Source: an uncultured Anaerolineales bacterium (GTDB lineage Bacteria; Chloroflexota; Anaerolineae; Aggregatilineales; Aggregatilineaceae). From it: DNA of 64,000 nucleotides. The stretch is taken from positions 1-64,000 of the forward strand of contig CAKZOB010000020.1 in NCBI GenBank assembly GCA_937135955.1, given 5' to 3'. Made by a program: the position numbers and the translations under genes. The notes under the pieces are model-generated. The model saw only the letters and a list, made by a program, of their open reading frames with translations. It did not search any database and was not told the origin of the DNA. Each line of letters begins with the position of its first letter. The first letter of the stretch is position 1. Of the stretch, positions 33,180 to 42,812 are shown in pieces.

Positions 33180-35147
33180 ATGAAACGCCTTAGCCTATTG
33201 CTGATTCTGATCCTGACTCTACTACCCCTGACCATAGGTCAGACCTCGGCCCAGGAAAACTTCAAGGTAGTGGTGATTGGCAAGTCGGTGCACCCCTATT
33301 GGAGCAACGTCGAGATGGGGGTGCGCGCGGCAGCCAAAGACCTGGGGCTGCGCGATGACCAGGTGGTCTTCTGGGTGCCGCCGCGCGAGGATGTGGCCGC
33401 ACAAATCCAGACGATGGAGACCTACATCGCCGAAGGGGTGACGGGCATCGCCATCGCGCCCTCCGACCCCAACGCCCTGGAGCCGGTGATGAAGAAAGCC
33501 GCCGATGCGGGCATCATCGTCACCACCCTGGACACCCCGCCGGTGGAGGGGTCGGTCTCGCTGGTGTACATCGGCACCGACAACTATGCCGCGGGCTTCA
33601 TCGCCGGGCAGGAGATGGCCAAGCTGCTGCCTGAAGGTGGTGTGGTGGGCATCGGGCGCGGCTCAGACACCGCCCTCAACGCCCTGCAGCGCACCGATGG
33701 CTTCCTGGCCGCCCTGGAAGGCACCAACATCACCGCCCTGGAACCGGTCAATGACCGCGAGGACGCCGCCCGCGCCCTCGAACTGGCCAACTCGGTGCTG
33801 TCGGCCAACCCCGAACTGGATGGCGCTTTCGGCGTGTACGCCTACAACGGCCCCGCCTGGGCCACCGCCATCAAGGAAGCCGGTCGCGTGGGCAAGACCA
33901 AGCTGGTCTGCTTCGACGCCACCACCGACATCATCAACGGCATCAAGGAGGGCGTGATCAATGCCACCGTAGCCCAGCGCGAGTACGACATGGGCTACAA
34001 GTCGGTCGAGCTGATCTTCCGCATCGTCACCGAGGGGCAGGAAGCCGCCTTCGCCAAGATGGGCGTGGTGAACGGCGTGATTGACACCGGTGTGGACGTG
34101 ATCACCGCCGCCACCCTCAAGGACTACGAGGCCGCGCTCGACGCCAAGGGCATCCCGCACGAGTGGACTACCGAAGGCTGGACGCCGCCTGTCGTGGCAG
34201 CGCCAGAAGACTTCAAGGTAGTGGTGATTGGCAAGTCGGTGCACCCCTATTGGAGCAACGTCGAGATGGGGGTGCGCGCGGCAGCCAAAGACCTGGGGCT
34301 GCGCGATGACCAGGTGGTCTTCTGGGTGCCGCCGCGCGAGGATGTGGCCGCACAAATCCAGACGATGGAGACCTACATCGCCGAAGGGGTGACGGGCATC
34401 GCCATCGCGCCCTCCGACCCCAACGCCCTGGAGCCGGTGATGAAGAAAGCCGCCGATGCGGGCATCATCGTCACCACCCTGGACACCCCGCCGGTGGAGG
34501 GGTCGGTCTCGCTGGTGTACATCGGCACCGACAACTATGCCGCGGGCTTCATCGCCGGGCAGGAGATGGCCAAGCTGCTGCCTGAAGGTGGTGTGGTGGG
34601 CATCGGGCGCGGCTCAGACACCGCCCTCAACGCCCTGCAGCGCACCGATGGCTTCCTGGCCGCCCTGGAAGGCACCAACATCACCGCCCTGGAACCGGTC
34701 AATGACCGCGAGGACGCCGCCCGCGCCCTCGAACTGGCCAACTCGGTGCTGTCGGCCAACCCCGAACTGGATGGCGCTTTCGGCGTGTACGCCTACAACG
34801 GCCCCGCCTGGGCCACCGCCATCAAGGAAGCCGGTCGCGTGGGCAAGACCAAGCTGGTCTGCTTCGACGCCACCACCGACATCATCAACGGCATCAAGGA
34901 GGGCGTGATCAATGCCACCGTAGCCCAGCGCGAGTACGACATGGGCTACAAGTCGGTCGAGCTGATCTTCCGCATCGTCACCGAGGGGCAGGAAGCCGCC
35001 TTCGCCAAGATGGGCGTGGTGAACGGCGTGATTGACACCGGTGTGGACGTGATCACCGCCGCCACCCTCAAGGACTACGAGGCCGCGCTCGACGCCAAGG
35101 GCATCCCGCACGAGTGGACTACCGAAGGCTGGGAACCGCCGCAATAG
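33180..35147 (+). CDS. Tandem-duplicated periplasmic sugar-binding protein (two fused RbsB-type receptors)
   Basis: 655 residues, twice the normal size. A signal peptide (1-24, ending TSA|QE) precedes copy 1 (residues 28-334), a 10-residue linker (TPPVVAAPED, 335-344) and copy 2 (345-651). The two 307-residue copies are identical wherever I compared them, including on the DNA level (33261-34181 and 34212-35132, period 951 bp). Each is a complete type 1 periplasmic-binding fold: FKVVVIGKSVHPYW, IAPSDPNALEPVMKKA, LDTPP, ITALEPVNDREDAARALELA, YNGPAWATAIKEA and LVCFDATTDIINGIKEG. It delivers sugar to the permease/ATPase upstream. A terminator follows at 35170. Confidence 0.92.
   Translation: MKRLSLLLILILTLLPLTIGQTSAQENFKVVVIGKSVHPYWSNVEMGVRAAAKDLGLRDDQVVFWVPPREDVAAQIQTMETYIAEGVTGIAIAPSDPNALEPVMKKAADAGIIVTTLDTPPVEGSVSLVYIGTDNYAAGFIAGQEMAKLLPEGGVVGIGRGSDTALNALQRTDGFLAALEGTNITALEPVNDREDAARALELANSVLSANPELDGAFGVYAYNGPAWATAIKEAGRVGKTKLVCFDATTDIINGIKEGVINATVAQREYDMGYKSVELIFRIVTEGQEAAFAKMGVVNGVIDTGVDVITAATLKDYEAALDAKGIPHEWTTEGWTPPVVAAPEDFKVVVIGKSVHPYWSNVEMGVRAAAKDLGLRDDQVVFWVPPREDVAAQIQTMETYIAEGVTGIAIAPSDPNALEPVMKKAADAGIIVTTLDTPPVEGSVSLVYIGTDNYAAGFIAGQEMAKLLPEGGVVGIGRGSDTALNALQRTDGFLAALEGTNITALEPVNDREDAARALELANSVLSANPELDGAFGVYAYNGPAWATAIKEAGRVGKTKLVCFDATTDIINGIKEGVINATVAQREYDMGYKSVELIFRIVTEGQEAAFAKMGVVNGVIDTGVDVITAATLKDYEAALDAKGIPHEWTTEGWEPPQ
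33261..35132 (+). repeat. 921-bp tandem direct repeat inside the binding-protein gene
   Basis: Unit 1 is 33261-34181 and unit 2 is 34212-35132, separated by 30 bp. Line-by-line comparison found no difference; even the translations of unused frames are identical. Unit plus spacer is 951 bp = 317 codons, so the frame is kept. Confidence 0.93.
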
Positions 35148-35169
35148 AATCACCCGTTCAGATAAACTG

Positions 35170-35204
35170 TGGGGCCAGTTCTACCTGGCCCCATTCGTTT
35201 TCTT
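35170..35204 (+). terminator. Rho-independent terminator of the sugar importer operon
   Basis: TGGGGCCAG (35170-35178) pairs with CTGGCCCCA (35185-35193), loop TTCTAC, followed by TTCGTTTTCTT. It is 23 bp after the binding-protein stop. Confidence 0.88.
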
Positions 35205-35213
35205 AAGCGCAGT

Positions 35214-35417
35214 TCACCGGGCTGACAGCGGTTCGTGCGCTTTGCGTCCGTAGACCCGCTCATAGGCCTGGCAGTAGGGGCACATACCGCTTTCGATATG
35301 CTTGACGAACCAGAAGGCCAGGCCGCGTTGTTTGTGGCGCGCACGCTTGCAAACAGCACATTCCAGGCACTTCTGGGCCATGTCGCGATCCTGCTCGCTG
35401 ATGGTTTGCGCGGACAT
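35214..35417 (-). CDS. Small zinc-ribbon-like protein
   Basis: 67 residues, function unknown. Cysteines are arranged as CLECAVC at the N-terminal third and CPYC about 30 residues later, between them RGLAFWFVKHIES. This suits a four-cysteine zinc or iron site. ATG at 35417 with AGGAGGAG upstream; an extension to 35444 is unlikely. It is 65 bp downstream of ychF and on its strand, so probably transcribed with it. Confidence 0.68.
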   Translation of the reverse strand: MSAQTISEQDRDMAQKCLECAVCKRARHKQRGLAFWFVKHIESGMCPYCQAYERVYGRKAHEPLSAR

Positions 35418-35481
35418 CGCTCCTCCTCTATAGAGACCGGACATCTGTCTATACGCAGAGAGGAGCGCGAAGTTGCGTGGC

Positions 35482-36567
35482 TCAGATGGCGAAGCGGATG
35501 ATGATCATGTCGCCATCGCGCACGACGTAATCGCGCCCTTCCAGGCGCATCTTGCCGCGCGCTTTCACTTCGGCCATATTGCTACCTGCCGCGACAAAGT
35601 CCTCGTAGGCGACGACTTCGGCGCGGATGAACCCGCGCGCCAGGTCGGTGTGAATGGTCGCCGCCGCCTCGACCGCTGTGCCCCCTTTGCGCAGCGGCCA
35701 GGCGCGCACTTCGTCGTCGCCATAGGTGAAGAACGAGTGAATGCCCAGCAGGTCGTAAGACACCTGCAAGACGCGCTCGCGGCTGGGCCGCTCGATACCG
35801 TATTCGGCCAGGAAGAGCGTCACGTCGTCGGGGTTGTCCAGTTGGGCGATCTCCGCTTCCAGCTTGCCGTGCAGCGCCATCACCTGCGTCTGGCGGTGCT
35901 CATAGGCCAGGTCAGGCGGAGTTGTATTGAGGTCGTCGCCCATGTTGACGATCACCAGCACCGGCTTGAGCGTCAGGAAGCCATAGCCGCGCACCAGTTT
36001 CAGCTCGTCGGGCGTCAGGTCGAGATCGCGCAGCGGCTGCTCTGCTTCCAGGTGCGCGTGCATCTTCTCCATCAGCGCTGTTTCGAAGGCGTGCTGTTGT
36101 TTGTTATCGGTCTTGCCCTTCTTGCGCTCTTCTTCCAGCCGCGCCAGGCGGTTCTCGACGGCGATCAGGTCGAGCAGCAGGAATTCGCCATCAATGACGG
36201 CCAGGTCGCGGGTGGGGTCTACCGAGCCGAGCGAGTGCAGGACTGTTTCGTCCTCGAAGGCGCGCAGGACGTGCAGAAAGCCGTCCACCTGGGCCAGTTC
36301 GTTGCGCAGGGGGCCGCTCAGCCCGCCCTCGCCGATGCCCTTGTCCAGCCCGCCGATGTCGGTGTAGGTGACGGTGGCGTAAACGGTCTTGCGGGGCTTA
36401 TAGACCTGGCTCAGATGATCCAAGCGCGGATCGGGCACGTTGACGACGGCGGTGTGCACTTCCAGTTGCCCCGACGAGAACGGCTCGGTGGGGTAATGAC
36501 TGCCAGTCAGGGCGTTGAAGATGGTAGTCTTGCCGCTGTTGGGCAGACCGATGATTCCCAGTCGCAT
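35482..36567 (-). CDS. ychF: Ribosome-associated P-loop ATPase YchF (Obg family)
   Basis: 361 residues, the usual length. P-loop GLPNSGKTTIFNALT, switch region DIGGLDKGIGEGGL, the altered G4 motif NMGDD in VLVIVNMGDD (YchF binds ATP rather than GTP because NKxD is changed), coiled coil between, and the C-terminal TGS domain (FFTYGDDEVRAWPLRKGGTAVEAAATIHTDLARGFIRAEV...YVVRDGDMIIIRFAI). Implicated in stress response and translation in other bacteria. Downstream of carB by 207 bp on the same strand; may have its own promoter. Confidence 0.95.
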   Translation of the reverse strand: MRLGIIGLPNSGKTTIFNALTGSHYPTEPFSSGQLEVHTAVVNVPDPRLDHLSQVYKPRKTVYATVTYTDIGGLDKGIGEGGLSGPLRNELAQVDGFLHVLRAFEDETVLHSLGSVDPTRDLAVIDGEFLLLDLIAVENRLARLEEERKKGKTDNKQQHAFETALMEKMHAHLEAEQPLRDLDLTPDELKLVRGYGFLTLKPVLVIVNMGDDLNTTPPDLAYEHRQTQVMALHGKLEAEIAQLDNPDDVTLFLAEYGIERPSRERVLQVSYDLLGIHSFFTYGDDEVRAWPLRKGGTAVEAAATIHTDLARGFIRAEVVAYEDFVAAGSNMAEVKARGKMRLEGRDYVVRDGDMIIIRFAI

Positions 36568-36774
36568 GAAGGCTCTCTCATTCAGACCCGCTCAGGGGCG
36601 CAGCCGACGCGCTTACTGCTGCGCCCAGTATAACGCGGGGGTGAGCTTTGATCGAGGGCGGATCGGGCACGGGAGGGCTTCCCCCTTCGAGCAGCAGAAG
36701 CCCTGCTCGTTGGCGTTGCGCCTCGCCAGGCCTGGGCCGCCGACGAAGCGACCCGCACAGGGCGGTTTTCTGGC

Positions 36775-39700
36775 TTATCGCCCTCTGCGCCGATGATGTT
36801 CTTGCAGGCTGCGGACCCGTAGGCCGTGCGCTTTGAGGGCCTGAATGCCGTTAATGGCGGCCTGTGCTGCGCTCAGGGTGGTGAGCAGCGGCACGCCGTA
36901 GCGTACAGCGGCGGTGCGAATGCGCATCCCGTCGCTGTGCGCCGTTGGCCCCAGCGGCGTGATGATGATCAGGTCAATCGCCCCTTCGCGGATCAGGTCA
37001 ACAGCGTGCGGGCTGCCTTCGGAAACCTTGTTGACCGGCATGACGTTCAGCCCTGCCTGCACACAAAAGGCCGCCGTGCCGCGCGTCGCCAGCAGCCGGA
37101 ACCCCATGCGCTGCAAGTCGCGGGCCAGCTTGAGCGCAGCGCTTTTGTCGTAGTCGTTGACGCTCAGAAAGACTGTGCCCTCCAGCGGCAGTTGATTTCC
37201 GGCGGCCAGTTGGGCCTTGGCGAAGGCGTGCCCGAAGTGCGACGCATGGCCCATCACTTCGCCAGTACTGCGCATCTCCGGCCCCAGCAGCGCATCTGTA
37301 CCCAGAAATTTCTTGAACGGCAGCACGGCCTCTTTGACGAAGAAACCATCTACGGCGGGCATCTCAGCCAGCCCCAGCTCGTCCAACGTCCGTCCGGCGA
37401 TGATATGCGCCGCGACCCGCGCCAGCGGCACGCCCGTCGCCTTGCTGACAAAGGGCACGGTGCGGCTGGCGCGCGGATTCACCTCCAGCGCATAAACAAT
37501 GTCATCTTTGATGGCGTATTGCACGTTCATCAGGCCGCGCACGCCCAGCGCCATACCCAACCGCTCGGTGTATTCGATGATGTGCGCCTGGTGAAAGGCC
37601 GAGATTTTGTAGGGAGGCAGCACGCAGGCCGAGTCGCCGCTATGGACGCCCGCCTCTTCGATGTGTTGCATGATCCCGCCGATCACCACGCGCGTCCCGT
37701 CGGCCACCGCGTCTACGTCCACCTCGTAGGCATCTTCCAGGTAATGATCAATGAGGATGGACTGACCGGGCACCGCGGCTAGCGCCGTCTCGATGTAATG
37801 GTCGAGCATGTCTTCGCTGTAGACGATCGCCATGGCGCGCCCCCCTAACACGTAGGACGGTCGCACCATGACCGGATAGCCAACCTCCTGTGCCACGCGA
37901 CGCGCTTCGGCGGGCGAATGCGCCACCCCATGCGCCGGGCCGGGAATCTCCAGGGCATCCAGCAGCGCGCCGAAACGCCCCCGATCTTCAGCGGTCGCGA
38001 TGGCCTCCGGCGATGTGCCCAGGATCGGCACGCCATGTTTGAGCAGCGCCGCCGTCAGGTTGAGGGGCGTCTGTCCACCGAACTGCACCACGACCCCCTT
38101 AAGTGGCTGCTCACGTTCGACGACATTGAGCACATGTTCCAGTGTCAGCGGTTCGAAGTACAGGCGGTCCGAGGCATCGTAATCCGTGCTGACCGTTTCC
38201 GGGTTGCAGTTGATCATCACCACTTCGTAACCGGCTTCGCGGAAGGCCTGCACAGCGTGCACACAGCAGTAATCGAACTCGATGCCCTGCCCGATGCGGT
38301 TGGGGCCGCTGCCCAGGATGATCATCTTTTCGCGGCTCGTCGGTGGCGCTTCGCTCTCGGTTTCGTAGCTACTGTACAGATAGGGCGTGTAGGATTCGAA
38401 CTCCGCGGCGCAGGTGTCCACCACGTGAAAGGTCGGGACAATGCCCGCCGCCAGCCGCCGCGCCCGTACCTCGGCCTCGGTCACTGACTGCCCTTTACCG
38501 CTCAGCAGGGCCGCGATGTGCTCATCGGCAAACCCCATGCGTTTGGCGGCGCGCAGCAAGGCGGGGGGCAGCGCGTCGAGCGTCTCATACGCGGCGATCT
38601 GCTGCTCCATGTCTACGATCTCGGCCAACTGTGCCAGGAACCAGGGATCAATGTGGCTGACAGCAGCCAGATCGTCCGGGCTGTGGCCAGCGCGCAGCGC
38701 CTCCCACAGCGCCCAGATGCGCTCGGCGCGGGGCGTTGCCAGGCTCTCCAGCCGCCCATCCCATACCGGATGTGCAGGGACGGGGAAAGGCGGGCGCGAC
38801 AGTTCCAGCGAACGCAACCCCTTGAGCAGCGCTTCTTTGAACGTGCGCCCGATGGCCATCGCTTCGCCCACCGACTTCATCTGCGGGCCGAGCGTCAGGT
38901 CAACGCCAGGGAACTTTTCGAACGCCCAGCGGGGGAGCTTGGCCACCACGTAGTCAATGCTCGGCTCGAAAGCCGCGACGGTAGTGCGGGTGATGTCGTT
39001 CCACAGTTCGTCCAGCGTGTAACCGACGGCCAGCAAGGCGGCCAACTTGGCGATCGGAAAACCGGTCGCTTTGCTCGCCAGCGCCGACGAACGACTGACG
39101 CGCGGGTTCATCTCGATCACCAGCACGCGCCCGTCTTCCGGGTTGACGGCGAACTGAACGTTCGAGCCGCCCGTTTCGACGCCGACGGCGGACATCACCA
39201 CGCGGGCCATGTCGCGCAGGCGCTGATATTCGCGATCGGTTAGCGTCATCGCCGGGGCCACGGTGATCGAATCGCCCGTGTGAACGCCCATCGGGTCGAG
39301 ATTCTCGATCGCGCAGACCACCACGAAATTGTCGGCCCGGTCGCGCATCACTTCCAGTTCGTATTCTTTCCAGCCGAGCACACTCTCCTCGATGAGCACG
39401 CTGCCCACCGGACTTTCGCCGAGGCCGAATTTCACTTTGTCGTCGAACTCGCTGGCATCGAAAGCAATGCCGCCGCCGCTCCCGCCCAGGGTGAAGGAGG
39501 GCCGGATCAACAGCGGGAAGCGCCCGATCTCGGCGGCAATGGCGCGGGCTTCTTCCAGCGAACGGGCCAGCCCGCCCCGCGGCACGTCCAGGCCCGCGTC
39601 GAGCATGGCCCGCTGGAACAACAGGCGATCCTCGGCGAGTTGTAGCGCGCGCAGATTGGCCCCAATCAGCGCCACCCCATAGCGATCCAGCACGCCGCGC

Positions 39701-40011
39701 TCGGCCAGCGCCACAGCCATATTCAGGCCAGTCTGCCCGCCGACGGTGGGCAGCAGCGCGTCGGGGCGCTCCTGGGCGATGATCATCTCCAGCACATCGG
39801 GCGTGAGCGGCTCGATGTAGGTGGCGTCAGCCAGTTCCGGGTCGGTCATGATGGTGGCCGGATTGCTGTTGACCAGCACAACCCGATATCCTTCGGCCTT
39901 GAGCGCTTTGAGCGCCTGCGTGCCGCTATAATCGAACTCGGCGGCCTGCCCGATCACAATCGGCCCGGCCCCCACGATCAGGATGGTATGAATGTCGGTT
40001 CGTCTGGGCAT
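36775..40011 (-). CDS. carB: Carbamoyl-phosphate synthase large subunit
   Basis: 1078 residues, full length. It forms carbamoyl phosphate from bicarbonate, ammonia and two ATP for pyrimidine and arginine synthesis. The two homologous halves are visible: half 1 begins [23 protein letters not shown], with [12 protein letters not shown] and [18 protein letters not shown]; half 2 begins [22 protein letters not shown], with [11 protein letters not shown] and [18 protein letters not shown]. The C-terminal MGS-like allosteric domain (about 940-1078) has [33 protein letters not shown]. The start follows carA by 16 bp. A peptide joins it to ychF downstream by strand only. Supplies PyrB. Confidence 0.97.
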   Translation of the reverse strand: MPRRTDIHTILIVGAGPIVIGQAAEFDYSGTQALKALKAEGYRVVLVNSNPATIMTDPELADATYIEPLTPDVLEMIIAQERPDALLPTVGGQTGLNMAVALAERGVLDRYGVALIGANLRALQLAEDRLLFQRAMLDAGLDVPRGGLARSLEEARAIAAEIGRFPLLIRPSFTLGGSGGGIAFDASEFDDKVKFGLGESPVGSVLIEESVLGWKEYELEVMRDRADNFVVVCAIENLDPMGVHTGDSITVAPAMTLTDREYQRLRDMARVVMSAVGVETGGSNVQFAVNPEDGRVLVIEMNPRVSRSSALASKATGFPIAKLAALLAVGYTLDELWNDITRTTVAAFEPSIDYVVAKLPRWAFEKFPGVDLTLGPQMKSVGEAMAIGRTFKEALLKGLRSLELSRPPFPVPAHPVWDGRLESLATPRAERIWALWEALRAGHSPDDLAAVSHIDPWFLAQLAEIVDMEQQIAAYETLDALPPALLRAAKRMGFADEHIAALLSGKGQSVTEAEVRARRLAAGIVPTFHVVDTCAAEFESYTPYLYSSYETESEAPPTSREKMIILGSGPNRIGQGIEFDYCCVHAVQAFREAGYEVVMINCNPETVSTDYDASDRLYFEPLTLEHVLNVVEREQPLKGVVVQFGGQTPLNLTAALLKHGVPILGTSPEAIATAEDRGRFGALLDALEIPGPAHGVAHSPAEARRVAQEVGYPVMVRPSYVLGGRAMAIVYSEDMLDHYIETALAAVPGQSILIDHYLEDAYEVDVDAVADGTRVVIGGIMQHIEEAGVHSGDSACVLPPYKISAFHQAHIIEYTERLGMALGVRGLMNVQYAIKDDIVYALEVNPRASRTVPFVSKATGVPLARVAAHIIAGRTLDELGLAEMPAVDGFFVKEAVLPFKKFLGTDALLGPEMRSTGEVMGHASHFGHAFAKAQLAAGNQLPLEGTVFLSVNDYDKSAALKLARDLQRMGFRLLATRGTAAFCVQAGLNVMPVNKVSEGSPHAVDLIREGAIDLIIITPLGPTAHSDGMRIRTAAVRYGVPLLTTLSAAQAAINGIQALKAHGLRVRSLQEHHRRRGR

Positions 40012-40027
40012 GGGTACGTACCTGTGC

Positions 40028-41200
40028 CTAATGCCGCCCTGCGTCGCGGGCGTGAGCGATCATCAACTGAACGAATTCGACAAAGAGCGGATCGGCATCG
40101 TGCGGCCCAGGGCCAGCTTCGGGGTGATACTGCACACTCAGGGCGGGCAGGGTACGATGGCGCATCCCTTCGCAGCACCCGTCGTTCAGGTTGACGTGCG
40201 TCACTTCCACCTCTGGCGGCAGGGTATTGGCGTCCACCGCGAAGTTGTGATTGTGAGCGCTGATCTCCACGCGGCCAGTGGGAAGATGCTTGACCGGCTG
40301 ATTACCCCCGTGATGCCCGAACTTGAGCCGATATACTCTGCCGCCGACGGCCTGACCCAGAATCTGATGGCCCAGGCAGATACCGAAGAGCGGGACACGG
40401 CCCAACAGTGCCCGCGTTGCCGCGACGGTATAGGGCAGCGCGGCGGGGTCGCCGGGGCCGTTGCTCAGCAGCACGCCGTCGGGGCGCAGGGCCAACACCT
40501 CTTCCGCGGGAGTCAGGGCTGGCACTACGGTCACGCGGCAGCCAAAGGCGCTCAGGCGGCGCAGGATATTGCGCTTGATGCCGAAATCGTAGGCGACGAC
40601 GTGCAAACCATCCGGCGGCAGGTCGAGCGGGGGGTATGCCCGCCATTGCCGGAACTCCCAGGGGGCGGCGGTAGAGGCGCGCCATTCGTAAGGCATCTGG
40701 CACGAGACAGCCTGAACCATGTCTACCCCATCGAGACCAGACCAGGCGCGGGCCTGCGCGATCAGTTCGTCGTCGGTACAGGTTGGGTCTGTGCTCAGCG
40801 CCCCTTTCAGCGTACCCGTGACGCGCAGGCGGCGCGTCAGCGCACGGGTGTCTATCCCCGCAATGCCGGGGACACCCTGCCGGGCCAGCCACTCCGACAG
40901 GGGACAGGTGGCCCGCCAGCTAGATACACGCGGGCTGAGGTCGCGCACGACAAACCCGCTCAGGAAGGCCCGCCGGGCTTCGTCGTCGTCTGGGGTGATG
41001 CCCGTATTGCCAATATGTGGGGCGGTCATGACCACAATCTGCCCCGCGTAGCTTGGATCGGTCAGGATTTCCTGATAGCCCGTCAGGCTGGTGTTGAAGA
41101 CTACTTCTCCCAGGCGGGTGCCGGATGCGCCAAAGGCTGCGCCATGCCACACGCTGCCGTCCTCCAGCACCAGGCGTGCCAGTCCGGAGACGATCCCCAT
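40028..41200 (-). CDS. carA: Carbamoyl-phosphate synthase small subunit (glutaminase)
   Basis: 390 residues. It hydrolyses glutamine and passes ammonia to CarB. N-terminal domain: [20 protein letters not shown] and [26 protein letters not shown]. The class I glutaminase has [28 protein letters not shown], nucleophile cysteine in [16 protein letters not shown] and the histidine-glutamate pair in [16 protein letters not shown] at 41200 with AGGAGAG. A weak promoter-like pair (GTGACG, 17 bases, TATAGC, minus strand) lies just upstream. carAB is separate from pyrBCDEF by about 9 kb and on the opposite strand. Confidence 0.96.
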   Translation of the reverse strand: MGIVSGLARLVLEDGSVWHGAAFGASGTRLGEVVFNTSLTGYQEILTDPSYAGQIVVMTAPHIGNTGITPDDDEARRAFLSGFVVRDLSPRVSSWRATCPLSEWLARQGVPGIAGIDTRALTRRLRVTGTLKGALSTDPTCTDDELIAQARAWSGLDGVDMVQAVSCQMPYEWRASTAAPWEFRQWRAYPPLDLPPDGLHVVAYDFGIKRNILRRLSAFGCRVTVVPALTPAEEVLALRPDGVLLSNGPGDPAALPYTVAATRALLGRVPLFGICLGHQILGQAVGGRVYRLKFGHHGGNQPVKHLPTGRVEISAHNHNFAVDANTLPPEVEVTHVNLNDGCCEGMRHRTLPALSVQYHPEAGPGPHDADPLFVEFVQLMIAHARDAGRH

Positions 41201-41299
41201 GCTGTGCTCTCCTATGCAACCCATCGGCTATAAGCACTATTAGGGATACCGTCACCGGCCCCGGCAAACAAGGTGCATTTTGACCAATTCGGCCTTTTG

Positions 41300-41393
41300 T
41301 GTCGCGCTGCGGACGAAGGGGAGTGCCTGGGCGAGAGAAAGTAAGTCCCCTCGCCCACAGCGTTGGGAGAGGGGATTTAGGGGTGAGGGGAGA
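41300..41393 (-). repeat. Dispersed repeat family C, copy 4 (short)
   Basis: GTCGCGCTGCGGACGAAGGG, then GGGCGAGAGAAAGTAAGTCC, CCCTCGCCCACAGCG and GAGGGGATTTAGGGGTGAGG. It closely matches the reverse of 49848-49930 (same AAAGTAAGTCCCCTCGCCCA linker). It fills most of the 271-bp gap between carA and the dehydrogenase gene. Confidence 0.65.
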
Positions 41394-41471
41394 CTTGTGG
41401 CTAATGCATAGCTCGCCAGAAGAGAGAGGCAGGCATGGAAGAAGATGCCGGACGACAGCCTATCACTGTCC

Positions 41472-42188
41472 CTAGCTGCGCCCGTAGACGGGCACCACCG
41501 CCCCGTTGACCGCGCGGGCAGCGTCCGAGGCCAGGAAGAGGATCACGTCGGCGATTGCCTCCGGCGCGACCCACTTGCTGTAGTCGGCCCCTGGCATGGC
41601 CTGGCGGTTCTGCGGTGTGTCAATCGTGCCCGGCAGCACGCAGTTGACGTTGATCCCTTCCTGGCGCAATTCGGCAGCCAGCGTCTCCACCAGGCGAATG
41701 ACCGCGCTCTTGGCCGCGCTGTAGGCGCTGTGTTTCGCCGTGCCTGTCAGCCCGCCGCGCGCGGCCACATGAATGATCTTGCCGCCGCCCTGCGCCACCA
41801 TGGTTGGGATCACCGCCTTGCTGATCAGAAAGGCAGTGCGCGCGTTGAGCGTGAGCATAAAGTCCCACGTCTCCAGCGGTGTTTCGTGTACCGGCGTGCC
41901 AGCGCGATAGCCGCCCACCGTGTTCGCCAGGATGTCAATGCGCCCAAAGCGTTCGAGCGCGCCAGTGACCAACGCCGAGACGGACGCCTCGTCGGTCAGG
42001 TCGGCGGCGGCGAAGTACACCCGCGCGGGCGCGAACTGTTCCGGCGGATAGGCAAGGGGCAGGCGGTCAGGCAAGCGATCTACCAGCACCAGCGACGCGC
42101 CGCTCTGGTAGAAGGCGCGAGCGACCGCGCCGCCCAGGTTGCCCCCAGCGCCGGCGACCAATGCTACCTTGCCAGTGAAGTCGAACAT
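41472..42188 (-). CDS. Short-chain dehydrogenase/reductase
   Basis: 238 residues, classical SDR length. The cofactor loop is VAGAGGNLGGAVARAF (G-rich motif). The substrate-binding strand is ILANTVGGYR, close to the NNAG motif. The active site is YSAAKSAVIRL (Tyr-x-x-x-Lys) with a preceding serine/alanine region HVAARGGLTGTAKHSAYSAA. Cofactor (NAD or NADP) follows from LVLVDRLPDRL, where the aspartate after the second strand favours NAD(H). Substrate unknown. GGAGGAAG precedes the ATG at 42188. Single gene between repeat-filled gaps. Confidence 0.88.
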   Translation of the reverse strand: MFDFTGKVALVAGAGGNLGGAVARAFYQSGASLVLVDRLPDRLPLAYPPEQFAPARVYFAAADLTDEASVSALVTGALERFGRIDILANTVGGYRAGTPVHETPLETWDFMLTLNARTAFLISKAVIPTMVAQGGGKIIHVAARGGLTGTAKHSAYSAAKSAVIRLVETLAAELRQEGINVNCVLPGTIDTPQNRQAMPGADYSKWVAPEAIADVILFLASDAARAVNGAVVPVYGRS

Positions 42189-42296
42189 GAGCTTCCTCCC
42201 TCAAAAGCGACTTCAACGATCAGGTTTTGCCACAAACCGGGGGCGATGACAAACAGCCCCGCGCGGAGATACCCGAAATGCACCCCCCTTGAGAGG

Positions 42297-42692
42297 TGCG
42301 CGCAAACTGTGACAGGCCGTTTGCTGCGTTGTGGTTTACCTCACCCCCAGCCTCGCTTCGCTCGGCTTGCCCCCTCTCCGACGCGGAGAGGGGGCGCGAG
42401 GCGCGCCAGCGCCGAGCAGGGGTGAGGTCAACGCCTCCGCACCGAGCAAATCGCTGAGACCCTTTGCTCGCACTCAGTTTGAGGGGTGCGTTTCACAACA
42501 GTTCACCTCAGAGCACGGCTGCAGAAATCCGCCTCAGTTCGCTTGCACTCGTGAACTGGCAACCTGTCCGTAAATTCCTGGCGCGCAGCAAGCAGTGCCC
42601 CCACAGAACCGAATTTACGGATAGAAGATACTTAGGGGTGAGGGGCAGCAGACGGCTGCAAATTGCCTGTCAGATTTTGCACGCCCCTGGTG
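42297..42692. repeat. Repeat-filled gap: family C tails, family A copy, family B copy and a perfect inverted repeat
   Basis: The 624-bp gap before the permease gene contains no gene. About 42297-42327 is a family C tail (GCAAACTGTGACAGGC). 42333-42429 is family A in reverse of 6794-6884, bounded by ACCTCACCCCC and GGGGTGAGGT. 42483-42575 is family B matching 6693-6782. 42567-42577 and 42611-42621 are a perfect 11-bp inverted repeat, TCCGTAAATTC/GAATTTACGGA, 33 bp apart. About 42630-42692 is a further family C tail (GGGGTGAGGGGCAGCAGACG, TGCAAATTGCCTGTCAGATT). Confidence 0.7.
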
Positions 42693-42812
42693 CCAGCGCA
42701 CGGTTGTAGTTCCGGCGGGCGCTCAGTATCATTAAGGGCATTGCGCCCCACACCAGAGGGCGCAGCGAATGCCTCTGCTCGCTCCTCCGGCGGGCTTGCC
42801 TGGAAGTGATCC

